A stretch of 17,030 nucleotides of DNA from CAYXRK01 sp964467615 (lineage in GTDB: Bacteria > Hydrogenedentota > Hydrogenedentia > Hydrogenedentales > GCA-2746185), in the NCBI GenBank assembly GCA_964467615.1, contig CAYXRK010000101.1:1-17030 (forward strand), read 5' to 3'. This document shows positions 7,971 to 13,616 of this stretch, piece after piece. Made by a program: the position numbers and the translations under genes. The notes below the pieces were generated by a model that was given only the letters and a program-made list of their open reading frames with translations, was not told where the DNA came from and did not search any database. Position 1 is the stretch's first letter, and each line of letters begins with the position of its first letter.

Positions 7971-9137
7971 ATGCATAAGTTTCGGGTTGCGCACGTCATC
8001 ACGCGGCTTGTTCGCGGCGGCGCGCAAGAGAACACGTTTCACACGGTGCGGCTGCATCGGGCGGATCGCTTCGAGGCGGACCTCATTGCTGGGCCGCCGC
8101 TCGGCGCGGAGGGGAGCCTGGAAGAGTCGGTTCGAGCGGCGGGTGTCGAGATCATTCGCGAGCCCTACTTGTTACGGAAGGTTGCGCCGGTGCGCGATAT
8201 GCTGGCTGTCCGGCGATTGACGCGGCTGTTCCGCCAGCGGCGCTATGACATCGTTCACACGCACACGTCGAAGGCGGGGTACGTAGCGCGGCTGGCGGCG
8301 AAGCGGGCGGGTGTTCCAATCATCGTGCATACGCCGCACGGCAACATTTTTCATGGGTACTTCGGGCCGTGGCCGACGCGGCTTTTCGTCACGCTCGAAC
8401 GACGGGCCGCCGCGTGGACCGACCGGATTATCGAATTGACGGAACGGGGTATCGAGGAGTGTTTGGCCGAGGGTCTCGGAGTACGAGAGCAGTACGTTTC
8501 GATTTTCAGCGGGATTGATTTCACTCCTTACGAAGCTGCACGAGCGGCGCGCGGTAAAACACGGCGCGTGTTGGGCGTGGAAGACGACGAGATTCTAGTC
8601 GGGGGCGTGGGCAGGCTCGAACCGATAAAGGGATTCGAATATTTCGTCGAGGCGGCTCGGCGAGTCGTCCCTGCGGGGAGGAACGTGCGATTTGCTCTTG
8701 CCGGTCAGGGTTCGGAAGAGCGGGGACTTCGCGAACGCGCGGCGTCGCTAGGCGATCGATTCGCGTTTCTCGGCCATCGAAACGATGTGCCCGCGTTGAT
8801 GGCAGCGTTCGACGTGCTGGTCGTGCCGTCAATAAATGAGGGAATGGGACGAGTCATACTCGAGGCGGCCGCTGCGGGGACACCATCCATCGCGAGCGAC
8901 ATAGGCGGAATTCCGGAAATGATTGACGACGCTAAGACGGGTGTGCTCGTGCCGCCGAAGGACGCCGACGCGATCGCAAGCGTCCTGTTAGAATTGGCCC
9001 GCGCGCCGCAGCGTTTGCGCACGATGGGTGACGCGGCGCGCGCGCGCGCCGTTCCGCGATATAGCGTCGAGGAAATGGTCGCGCGAGTCGAATCGCTGTA
9101 CGAAACGCTCATTCAGGAGAAGTGCCTTGACGGCTGA
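7971..9137 (+). CDS. GT4-family glycosyltransferase with intact EX7E motif
   Basis: A 388-residue GT-B glycosyltransferase starting at ATG 7971, 37 bases after wecB. The N-terminal domain begins FRVAHVITRLVRGGAQENT (about 4-22), with the glycine loop for donor phosphate. DIVHTHTSKAGYVARLAAKR near 93-112 and VHTPHGNIFHGY near 119-130 are common to bacterial sugar transferases of this group. In the C-terminal domain VGGVGRLEPIKGFEYFVEAA is near 206-225, and the donor motif is a full E-x7-E (Glu290, Glu298, in NEGMGRVILEAAAAGTPSIA). A retaining transferase is expected. The last bases contain the ribosome binding site and TTG start of the PIG-L gene, so the pair should be coupled. It may use UDP-ManNAc or UDP-GlcNAc, given its neighbour, but that is inference. 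Confidence 0.9.
   Translation: MHKFRVAHVITRLVRGGAQENTFHTVRLHRADRFEADLIAGPPLGAEGSLEESVRAAGVEIIREPYLLRKVAPVRDMLAVRRLTRLFRQRRYDIVHTHTSKAGYVARLAAKRAGVPIIVHTPHGNIFHGYFGPWPTRLFVTLERRAAAWTDRIIELTERGIEECLAEGLGVREQYVSIFSGIDFTPYEAARAARGKTRRVLGVEDDEILVGGVGRLEPIKGFEYFVEAARRVVPAGRNVRFALAGQGSEERGLRERAASLGDRFAFLGHRNDVPALMAAFDVLVVPSINEGMGRVILEAAAAGTPSIASDIGGIPEMIDDAKTGVLVPPKDADAIASVLLELARAPQRLRTMGDAARARAVPRYSVEEMVARVESLYETLIQEKCLDG
9115..9120 (+). promoter_or_regulatory. Shine-Dalgarno site that fixes the TTG start of the PIG-L gene
   Basis: AGGAGA lies six bases before TTG 9127, inside the end of the upstream glycosyltransferase gene. It is the strongest ribosome binding site in the glycan cluster and decides the start against the longer open frame from 9028. 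Confidence 0.7.
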
Positions 9138-9849
9138 AGACGCATACTTGGCGCGGCAACGTTTCTTGGTGATCGCGCCGCATCCCGACGACGAGTCGTT
9201 CGGGTGCGCGGGGACGATGGCGCGGATCAAGAGCCTTGGCGGCGAGGTGTACGTGATGGTGTGCTCGCTTGGCGACCTCAAACACTACGACGGTAAAGAC
9301 GGCGAGGTGGCGGGATCAACCCGCGCAGCCGAACTCGAAAAGGTAATGGAGTATCTGAAGGTCGACGACTACGATGTGTTGTATCGCGACGCGGAGACGC
9401 ATTTGCGGCTTGACGCGATTCCACGGCGCGACCTCATTGCCAAGATCGAGCGCGAGAGCAAGCTGGCGTATGACCGGCTGAAGCCGACGATGATCGCGAT
9501 CCCCGTGTCGTCGTATAACCAGGACCACGATGCCGTGTTTCGTGCGGCGTTCACGGCGGCGAGGCCGGGCGTTCGGGAAATCAAACCGTTTCAACGAATT
9601 GTGCTTGGGTACAACAACACGTCGCTGTTCTGGAGTCTCGAGCGGGAGAAGTTTCATCCGAATTTTTACATCGACATTTCGGATTTCTTGGAACACAAGT
9701 TGACGGCATTGGCGATGCACCAATCACAGATGCGCGACGAGGTGCACCACTCGAGCGTAAAGAACGTCGAGTACGCGGCGCGCATACGTGGTAGCGAGAT
9801 TTCCGTCGCCGCCGCGGAGGGATACATGGTGTTCCGGCAGGTGTTGTGA
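9127..9849 (+). CDS. PIG-L family deacetylase
   Basis: A 240-residue zinc-dependent N-deacetylase of the PIG-L/LmbE group, which removes acetyl from GlcNAc-containing or related substrates. The signature APHPDDESFGCAGTMARI is at about 17-34; His19 and Asp22 would bind zinc and Asp21 would be the general base. The third zinc ligand is expected in SSYNQDHDAVFRAAF (His134). The length is typical for the family. The start is TTG 9127 with AGGAGA upstream, overlapping the last 11 bases of the glycosyltransferase gene. Directly behind a UDP-GlcNAc 2-epimerase and a GT4 transferase, it most likely deacetylates an N-acetylhexosamine of the glycan or its lipid-linked precursor. Relatives also act in mycothiol and bacillithiol synthesis, but no partner genes for those are seen. 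Confidence 0.88.
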   Translation: MTAEDAYLARQRFLVIAPHPDDESFGCAGTMARIKSLGGEVYVMVCSLGDLKHYDGKDGEVAGSTRAAELEKVMEYLKVDDYDVLYRDAETHLRLDAIPRRDLIAKIERESKLAYDRLKPTMIAIPVSSYNQDHDAVFRAAFTAARPGVREIKPFQRIVLGYNNTSLFWSLEREKFHPNFYIDISDFLEHKLTALAMHQSQMRDEVHHSSVKNVEYAARIRGSEISVAAAEGYMVFRQVL

Positions 9850-9873
9850 AGCGCGTGAAACACGAGGCATACT
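9844..9873 (+). promoter_or_regulatory. Candidate promoter of the parD/parE pair
   Basis: TTGTGA (9844-9849) and CATACT (9868-9873) are separated by 18 bases and match the sigma70 consensus at four positions each. Transcription would then start at or next to the antitoxin ATG, giving a nearly leaderless message. The -35 box covers the stop of the PIG-L gene. The prediction is weak. Confidence 0.25.
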
Positions 9874-9882
9874 GAACGTATG
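9868..9882 (+). promoter_or_regulatory. Candidate antitoxin operator CATAC-N5-GTATG
   Basis: A perfect inverted repeat with 5-base arms and a 5-base spacer covers the putative -10 box and the antitoxin start codon. Ribbon-helix-helix antitoxins usually repress their own operon from palindromes in this position. The assignment rests only on symmetry and location. Confidence 0.3.
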
Positions 9883-10140
9883 GAAATTTCAAAGGCCATA
9901 GAAGAGCGCCTGCTGGGACTGGTCGAATCCGGCCAATTTTCATCGGTTGATGAAGTGCTTCTGAGAGCGTTGGCCGCTCTGCAGAACAAGATCGGGGTCG
10001 ATTCTCGGCTTGAGGCCCTTTTACTCGAAGGACTCGAGGGTGAGGATGAGGATTGGACCGCCGAGGATTGGGAAGACATTCGGCGAGAGTTCAAACTCCA
10101 ACAGGAGTCCAGGGTAAAGAGTGGCGCGGCGCATCGTTAA
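9880..10140 (+). CDS. ParD-like antitoxin (type II)
   Basis: An 86-residue acidic protein. The N-terminal half, with ISKAIEERLLGLVESGQF followed by SSVDEVLLRALAAL (about 3-34), has the ribbon-helix-helix pattern of ParD/CC2985-type antitoxins. The C-terminal half, with the very acidic EGLEGEDEDWTAEDWEDI near 50-67, is the kind of segment that wraps around and neutralises the toxin. It overlaps the toxin gene by 20 bases, the usual antitoxin-first order. It is expected to neutralise the downstream ParE-like protein and, as a complex, repress the operon. It begins 30 bases after the PIG-L stop, so some read-through transcription from the glycan operon is possible. Confidence 0.82.
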   Translation: MEISKAIEERLLGLVESGQFSSVDEVLLRALAALQNKIGVDSRLEALLLEGLEGEDEDWTAEDWEDIRREFKLQQESRVKSGAAHR

Positions 10141-10429
10141 GCGTGTCCAGGCCAAGCGGGACATCACCTCACATTTTCTCTACTTCGCGGAAATCGATTT
10201 GGATCTCGCGGAGAGATTTCGAGCGGCGGTAGACCGCGCGTTCGACTTGCTCGTGCGGTTTCCCAGAATAGGTAGCATTCGCCTCTCAACAAACGCGCGC
10301 GTGAATGAATTGCGGATGTGGGACATCGCCGAGTTTCCTGACTACTTGATTTTCTACCAGCTAGAGACACACGTCATTCGGATTGTTCGCGTGCTCCATG
10401 CATCGCAAGATCAATCGCAACGGCTCTGA
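10121..10429 (+). CDS. RelE/ParE-superfamily toxin
   Basis: A 102-residue basic protein. It begins ARRIVKRVQAKRDITSHFLY, with the helical pair SHFLYFAEIDLDLAERFRAAVDRAF (in two parts, about 17-41). It then has the diagnostic C-terminal strands ELRMWDIAEFPDYLIFYQL (about 63-81) and HVIRIVRVLHASQD (about 84-97), where the conserved Arg and the FPDYLIFY strand define the ParE/RelE fold. ParE members poison DNA gyrase and RelE members cut mRNA; the sequence alone does not decide, although the ParD-type partner favours ParE. The start is GTG 10121, with AGGG (10111-10114) six bases upstream, inside the antitoxin gene. All expected parts are present, so it looks functional. It is convergent with rhaB, 24 bases away. 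Confidence 0.85.
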   Translation: MARRIVKRVQAKRDITSHFLYFAEIDLDLAERFRAAVDRAFDLLVRFPRIGSIRLSTNARVNELRMWDIAEFPDYLIFYQLETHVIRIVRVLHASQDQSQRL

Positions 10430-10453
10430 AAACCGGATGGCCGAATACCATGC

Positions 10454-11890
10454 CTATTCCCTGCGCGGTTGGTACAACCCTGATTGGGTGATGTTGCGCA
10501 CCAAGCGTCTTCCGGCGGCCCAATCTTCTACAGCGCCGGCGGCGATTGCCTGGGCGATCAGGTTTCCGAGAGCGGTGCACTCCGCGGGGCCGGCGATCAC
10601 GGGAACGCCCATGGCGTCCGCGGCAAGTTGGCAGAGCAAGGTGTTGCGCGAGCCGCCGCCGACCATGTGTACTCGACGGATGGTGCGGCCCGTGAGCGAT
10701 TCGAGTTCGCGCAGGGTCATCGCGTATCGCCGCGTGACGCCTTCGAGAATGGCGCGCGCGATCGCGCCGGGATCGCTTGTCATGCGCTGATCCGTGTTCG
10801 CGCAGTATTGGCTGATCGCGTCCAGCATATCGTCGGGATTGAAGAACGACGGGTGATCGATGTCGAGTTCCAGAGCGAACGGCGGCGCCTCGCGGGCCAT
10901 TTCCGTGAGTTCCTCGTAGTCATAGTCAAGACCGCGCTTCGCCCAGGCGCGCCGGGCCTCTTGCAAGACCCATAGGCCCATGATGTTTTTGAGGAACCGG
11001 TACGTGCCGCCGTATCCGCGCTCGTTCGTAAAGTTGAGGCGCATCGCTTCGCGCGTCGTGACGGGGGCGCTGCGTTCGACGCCCATGAGCGACCAAGTCC
11101 CACAGGAGACGTACGCCCAATCTTCGCCTTCGGCCGGGACCGCCAGCACCGCCGACGCGGTGTCATGCGTGCATGGCGCGATGATCGGCACCCCACGCAG
11201 TCCTGTCTCATCCTCAATTTCATCTCGAATCGGCCCGAGCACCGTTCCGGGTTGGACGATCTCCGGCATGATCGCGACGGGGAGGCCGAACGTTTTGAAG
11301 ATATCCTCGCGCCATTTGCCTGAGTTGGCGTCCAACAGTTGAGTAGTGCTCGCGTTCGTGAGCTCGCCGCGGGCCACGCCGCAGAGGGCGTGGTGGACGA
11401 GGTCGGACATCATGAGGAACCGGTGCGCACTTCGGAGCAGTTGCGGCGACGAACGCGCGAGCGCCCACAGTTGGTACAGCGTGTTGAGCTGAAGGAACGC
11501 GATACCCGTGCGCTCGTATATTTGGTCCCGCCGCATCACCGCATCCGCGCCCTCGAGTAGTCCGTCGGTGCGGTGGTCGCGATACTGGATGGGTTTCTGA
11601 AGCAGAACGCCGCGCTCATCCAACAATCCAAAGTCCACGCCCCACGAGTCGACTCCGATTCCATCAAGTTGCGGCCCAAACTTCTCCGCGTACGTCCGCA
11701 GCGCAGCTTTGATCTTCGCCAGAATGAACGGGAGGTCCCAGAACGCGGTACCGTCGACGACCGTGCCACGCGTGGGCCAGCGGCGCAATTCGTCCAGGGC
11801 CAGTCCGCCGTCGCTAAACGTGCCGAGTATGGCGCGCGAACTTTCCGCGCCCATGTCGATCGCAACGAATCGCTTCACTTCATTGTCCAC
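10454..11890 (-). CDS. rhaB: Rhamnulokinase
   Basis: A 478-residue FGGY-family sugar kinase that phosphorylates L-rhamnulose to rhamnulose-1-phosphate in rhamnose breakdown. The phosphate-binding FVAIDMGAESSRAIL is at 8-22, DSWGVDFGLLD at 81-91, and YRDHRTDG at 103-110. The block RTGIAFLQLNTLYQLWALA is at about 127-145, ELTNASTTQLLD at 176-187, and the catalytic-base segment THDTASAVLAVP at 241-252 (Asp243). VSCGTWSLMGVE is at 261-272, and the C-terminal ATPase motif VHMVGGGSRNTLLCQLAADA lies further on. These identify RhaB rather than xylulokinase or glycerol kinase, and length is normal. The start is taken as GTG 11890 with a GGAGA ten bases upstream; GTG 11878 is an alternative. No rhaA, rhaD or rhamnose regulator lies nearby, so the pathway is completed elsewhere or the gene is isolated. 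Confidence 0.93.
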   Translation of the reverse strand: MDNEVKRFVAIDMGAESSRAILGTFSDGGLALDELRRWPTRGTVVDGTAFWDLPFILAKIKAALRTYAEKFGPQLDGIGVDSWGVDFGLLDERGVLLQKPIQYRDHRTDGLLEGADAVMRRDQIYERTGIAFLQLNTLYQLWALARSSPQLLRSAHRFLMMSDLVHHALCGVARGELTNASTTQLLDANSGKWREDIFKTFGLPVAIMPEIVQPGTVLGPIRDEIEDETGLRGVPIIAPCTHDTASAVLAVPAEGEDWAYVSCGTWSLMGVERSAPVTTREAMRLNFTNERGYGGTYRFLKNIMGLWVLQEARRAWAKRGLDYDYEELTEMAREAPPFALELDIDHPSFFNPDDMLDAISQYCANTDQRMTSDPGAIARAILEGVTRRYAMTLRELESLTGRTIRRVHMVGGGSRNTLLCQLAADAMGVPVIAGPAECTALGNLIAQAIAAGAVEDWAAGRRLVRNITQSGLYQPRRE

Positions 11891-11914
11891 GTGATCGCGG
11901 TCTCCGACCGAGGA

Positions 11915-11952
11915 TTTGTGCGCATTGTGGTGCGAAATGGTACCAGCACAAA
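11915..11952. promoter_or_regulatory. Inverted repeat TTTGTGC-N24-GCACAAA between divergent genes
   Basis: Perfect 7-base arms (11915-11921 and 11946-11952) flank 24 bases. A second, smaller symmetry, TGGT (11928-11931) and ACCA (11942-11945), lies inside. The element sits in the 148-base region between rhaB and the HisG-like gene and could be a regulator site for one or both. No convincing -35/-10 pair was found in this region. Confidence 0.3.
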
Positions 11953-12038
11953 CCGAGGCATGATAAACTCAGCCGCGCGCAGTACGGTCAGCCGGATCGT
12001 GCTGCGATTTTTCGTGCGGATGGAACGCGAGATGGAAT

Positions 12039-13073
12039 ATGTCTGAACTCATCATCGGGATGCCCGCCGGATCGCTCGCCGATCCGAAACGCGGGGGCAG
12101 TCTCGTCAATCTTCTCAAGAGCGCCGGATTCCCCAGCAAAGGCTATGACGAAGGCGGGCCGACCTCGTTTCCGCTTGCCGCATTTCTCGTCGGCTGGGAC
12201 GGACGGCCCCAGGAGTTCAGCTCGCAACTGGCGCTCGGCGAGGTCGACGTCGCCATCGGCGGCGAAGACTGGATGCGCGAACGCCAACTCGAATTTAAGT
12301 ACGAACACAACGAGGACATTCGCGTCGTGCGCGTCATGTCACTCGAACGCGGGAAGGTGCGCATCGTCATTATTAAGAACGACGCCCGCGAATGCGATGC
12401 TTGGCTGAGCGAACTTCTACGGACGAAACCGCTGGTGACGGCGGTCGCGGAGATGCCGTACCTGACGCTCGATTGGTTCCAGCGAAAGATCGAGCAACTC
12501 GGGTTCGCGAAATCGCACGGCAAGTGGAGCGTGCAGAAATTCAAGACGCCTCCGCGCATCGACTCCGGAATTGTCGTCTACGAGACCTGGGGCAAGACCG
12601 AGGCGAAGGTCAAGAACGGATCCGTCGATTTCGGCCTGGAAATCACGCAATCCGGAAGTGCGATTCGCAACTACGGGCTGAACGTCGCCGATGTCGTGAT
12701 GCAATCGGATGCGTGCGTCTGGGCGAATACGCGCATCAAGGAGAATCCGGAGAAGCACGAGCTTGCGAGGATGTTCCTGCTCAACCTGTTTGGCGCTGTC
12801 TTCGCTGAACACAAGGTCCTTATTCTGTTTAATAGCCCGAAGAACGCGGTCGACGGCATTCTCGGTTATCTTCGCAAGCACAAGTTGTTCGCGGAAGAAC
12901 CGACGATGAACGAAGGCGAGAACTACGTCGAGTTCAGCATTCAATTGGACGCGACGTCGAAAGACCTCCCGATTGCCAAAGTGAGGTACGAACTCGCAAA
13001 ATTAGGCGCGACATCCATCGAAACAATCCCGCTCGAATCTTCAATACCGTCGATCAATGCGGTGGACTTCTGA
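12039..13073 (+). CDS. Divergent HisG-like ATP phosphoribosyltransferase homologue
   Basis: A 344-residue soluble protein that follows the layout of long-form HisG, which joins PRPP to ATP as the first step of histidine synthesis. The N-terminal strand and loop LIIGMPAGSL (4-13) and GEVDVAIGGEDW (about 67-78) match the two-lobed catalytic domain. DFGLEITQSGSAIRNYGL (197-214) aligns with the PRPP loop, followed by ADVVMQSDACVWAN. The C-terminal third has HVLI-like strand KVLILFNSPKNAVDGI near 259 and ends with YELAKLGATSIETIPLES, matching the ACT-like HisG_C domain. It is unusual in being about 45 residues longer than E. coli HisG, in having Glu-Ile-Thr-Gln-Ser-Gly-Ser-Ala where Asp-x-Val-x-Thr-Gly-x-Thr is usual, and in lying outside a his operon. 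It may be the genome's true HisG or a paralogue with another substrate. The start is ATG 12039, with only a weak purine-rich site upstream. Confidence 0.65.
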   Translation: MSELIIGMPAGSLADPKRGGSLVNLLKSAGFPSKGYDEGGPTSFPLAAFLVGWDGRPQEFSSQLALGEVDVAIGGEDWMRERQLEFKYEHNEDIRVVRVMSLERGKVRIVIIKNDARECDAWLSELLRTKPLVTAVAEMPYLTLDWFQRKIEQLGFAKSHGKWSVQKFKTPPRIDSGIVVYETWGKTEAKVKNGSVDFGLEITQSGSAIRNYGLNVADVVMQSDACVWANTRIKENPEKHELARMFLLNLFGAVFAEHKVLILFNSPKNAVDGILGYLRKHKLFAEEPTMNEGENYVEFSIQLDATSKDLPIAKVRYELAKLGATSIETIPLESSIPSINAVDF

Positions 13074-13089
13074 TAAACTTGGCGCTGAT

Positions 13090-13344
13090 ATGAACGCGTT
13101 GAATGAATCGAATCTCTTGACCCGTATCATGGTCGATCCCGGCATCTTCGGTGGTAAACCCATCATTCGCGGGCATCGGCTTGCTGTCGAACACGTCTTG
13201 GGGATGCTGGCTACGGGCGACTCCTGGGAGACGCTCATGGAGGGCTATCCCTGGCTCGAAGCCGAGGATCTTCAAGCGTGCCTCCTTTACGCGCAACGGG
13301 CGATCAATGGCACGCGCTTCGAACCGGCAATGATGGAAGCGTGA
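13090..13344 (+). CDS. DUF433-family antitoxin-like protein
   Basis: An 84-residue protein with the DUF433 pattern: RIMVDPGIFGGKPIIRGHRL (13-32), then AVEHVLGMLATGDSWETLME (33-52) with the helix-turn-helix-like segment, and YPWLEAEDLQACLLYAQRAI (54-73). DUF433 proteins are DNA-binding antitoxins usually paired with DUF5615 (PIN-like) or VapC-type toxins. ATG 13090 is chosen because the core domain begins soon after it; GTG or ATG choices further upstream run into the HisG-like gene. The gene starts 16 bases after that gene's stop and is followed, without any gap, by a GTG codon that opens a toxin remnant. The antitoxin itself looks intact. Confidence 0.82.
   Translation: MNALNESNLLTRIMVDPGIFGGKPIIRGHRLAVEHVLGMLATGDSWETLMEGYPWLEAEDLQACLLYAQRAINGTRFEPAMMEA
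13335..13339 (+). promoter_or_regulatory. Shine-Dalgarno site for the toxin remnant
   Basis: GGAAG lies five bases before GTG 13345, at the end of the DUF433 gene. Its position supports GTG 13345 as the original toxin start and indicates that the remnant may still be translated. Confidence 0.45.
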
Positions 13345-13506
13345 GTGCGGTTGCTTTTGGATTCGTGCGTCTGCATTCGTCTTGTCAATATTCCCGCCAA
13401 AGAACAAGCGCTGTTGATTCATCGAATTACTGGGCGGTACGAATCGGCCCTCGGTAACGCGGCGATCGTTACCGCGTCCCAAAGCAACATCCGAATCCGG
13501 CCATGA
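13345..13506 (+). pseudogene. Internally deleted DUF5615/PIN-like toxin remnant
   Basis: An open frame of 53 codons starts at GTG 13345, directly after the DUF433 stop codon, and ends at TGA 13504-13506. It begins RLLLDSCV, the typical first strand of DUF5615 toxins with the first acidic active-site residue. It then continues at once with CIRLVNIPAKEQALLIHRI and ends with AAIVTASQSNIRIRP, which is the usual C-terminal third. Members of the family have roughly 110 residues. The missing part would hold the conserved GDE and the TxDKDFG segments, that is, most of the nuclease-like active site. The deletion keeps the frame. The remnant is most likely inactive as a toxin, though it could still bind the antitoxin. 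The family assignment is from remembered family pattern and position next to DUF433. Confidence 0.65.
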
Positions 13507-13533
13507 CTTACTCCACTCCACGATTCCAATAAT

Positions 13534-13564
13534 ACGCGGAGCGACGCGCTGGTATTCTCCGCGT
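13534..13564. other. Hairpin-forming inverted repeat ACGCGGAG/CTCCGCGT
   Basis: Perfect 8-base GC-rich arms at 13534-13541 and 13557-13564 flank a 15-base loop, in the 110-base gap between the toxin remnant and the MFS gene. No T-run follows, so it is not a standard intrinsic terminator. It could be an operator or a structured leader for the transporter gene. Confidence 0.3.
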
Positions 13565-13602
13565 CTTCGTGCCATTGTCTCTCACCCGGACGGTCCCCGG
13601 AG

Positions 13603-13607
13603 AGGAG
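13603..13607 (+). promoter_or_regulatory. Shine-Dalgarno site for the MFS gene
   Basis: AGGAG ends nine bases before ATG 13617. It decides this start against the longer open frame beginning at GTG 13569. Confidence 0.65.
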
Positions 13608-13616
13608 CACGCCTTC

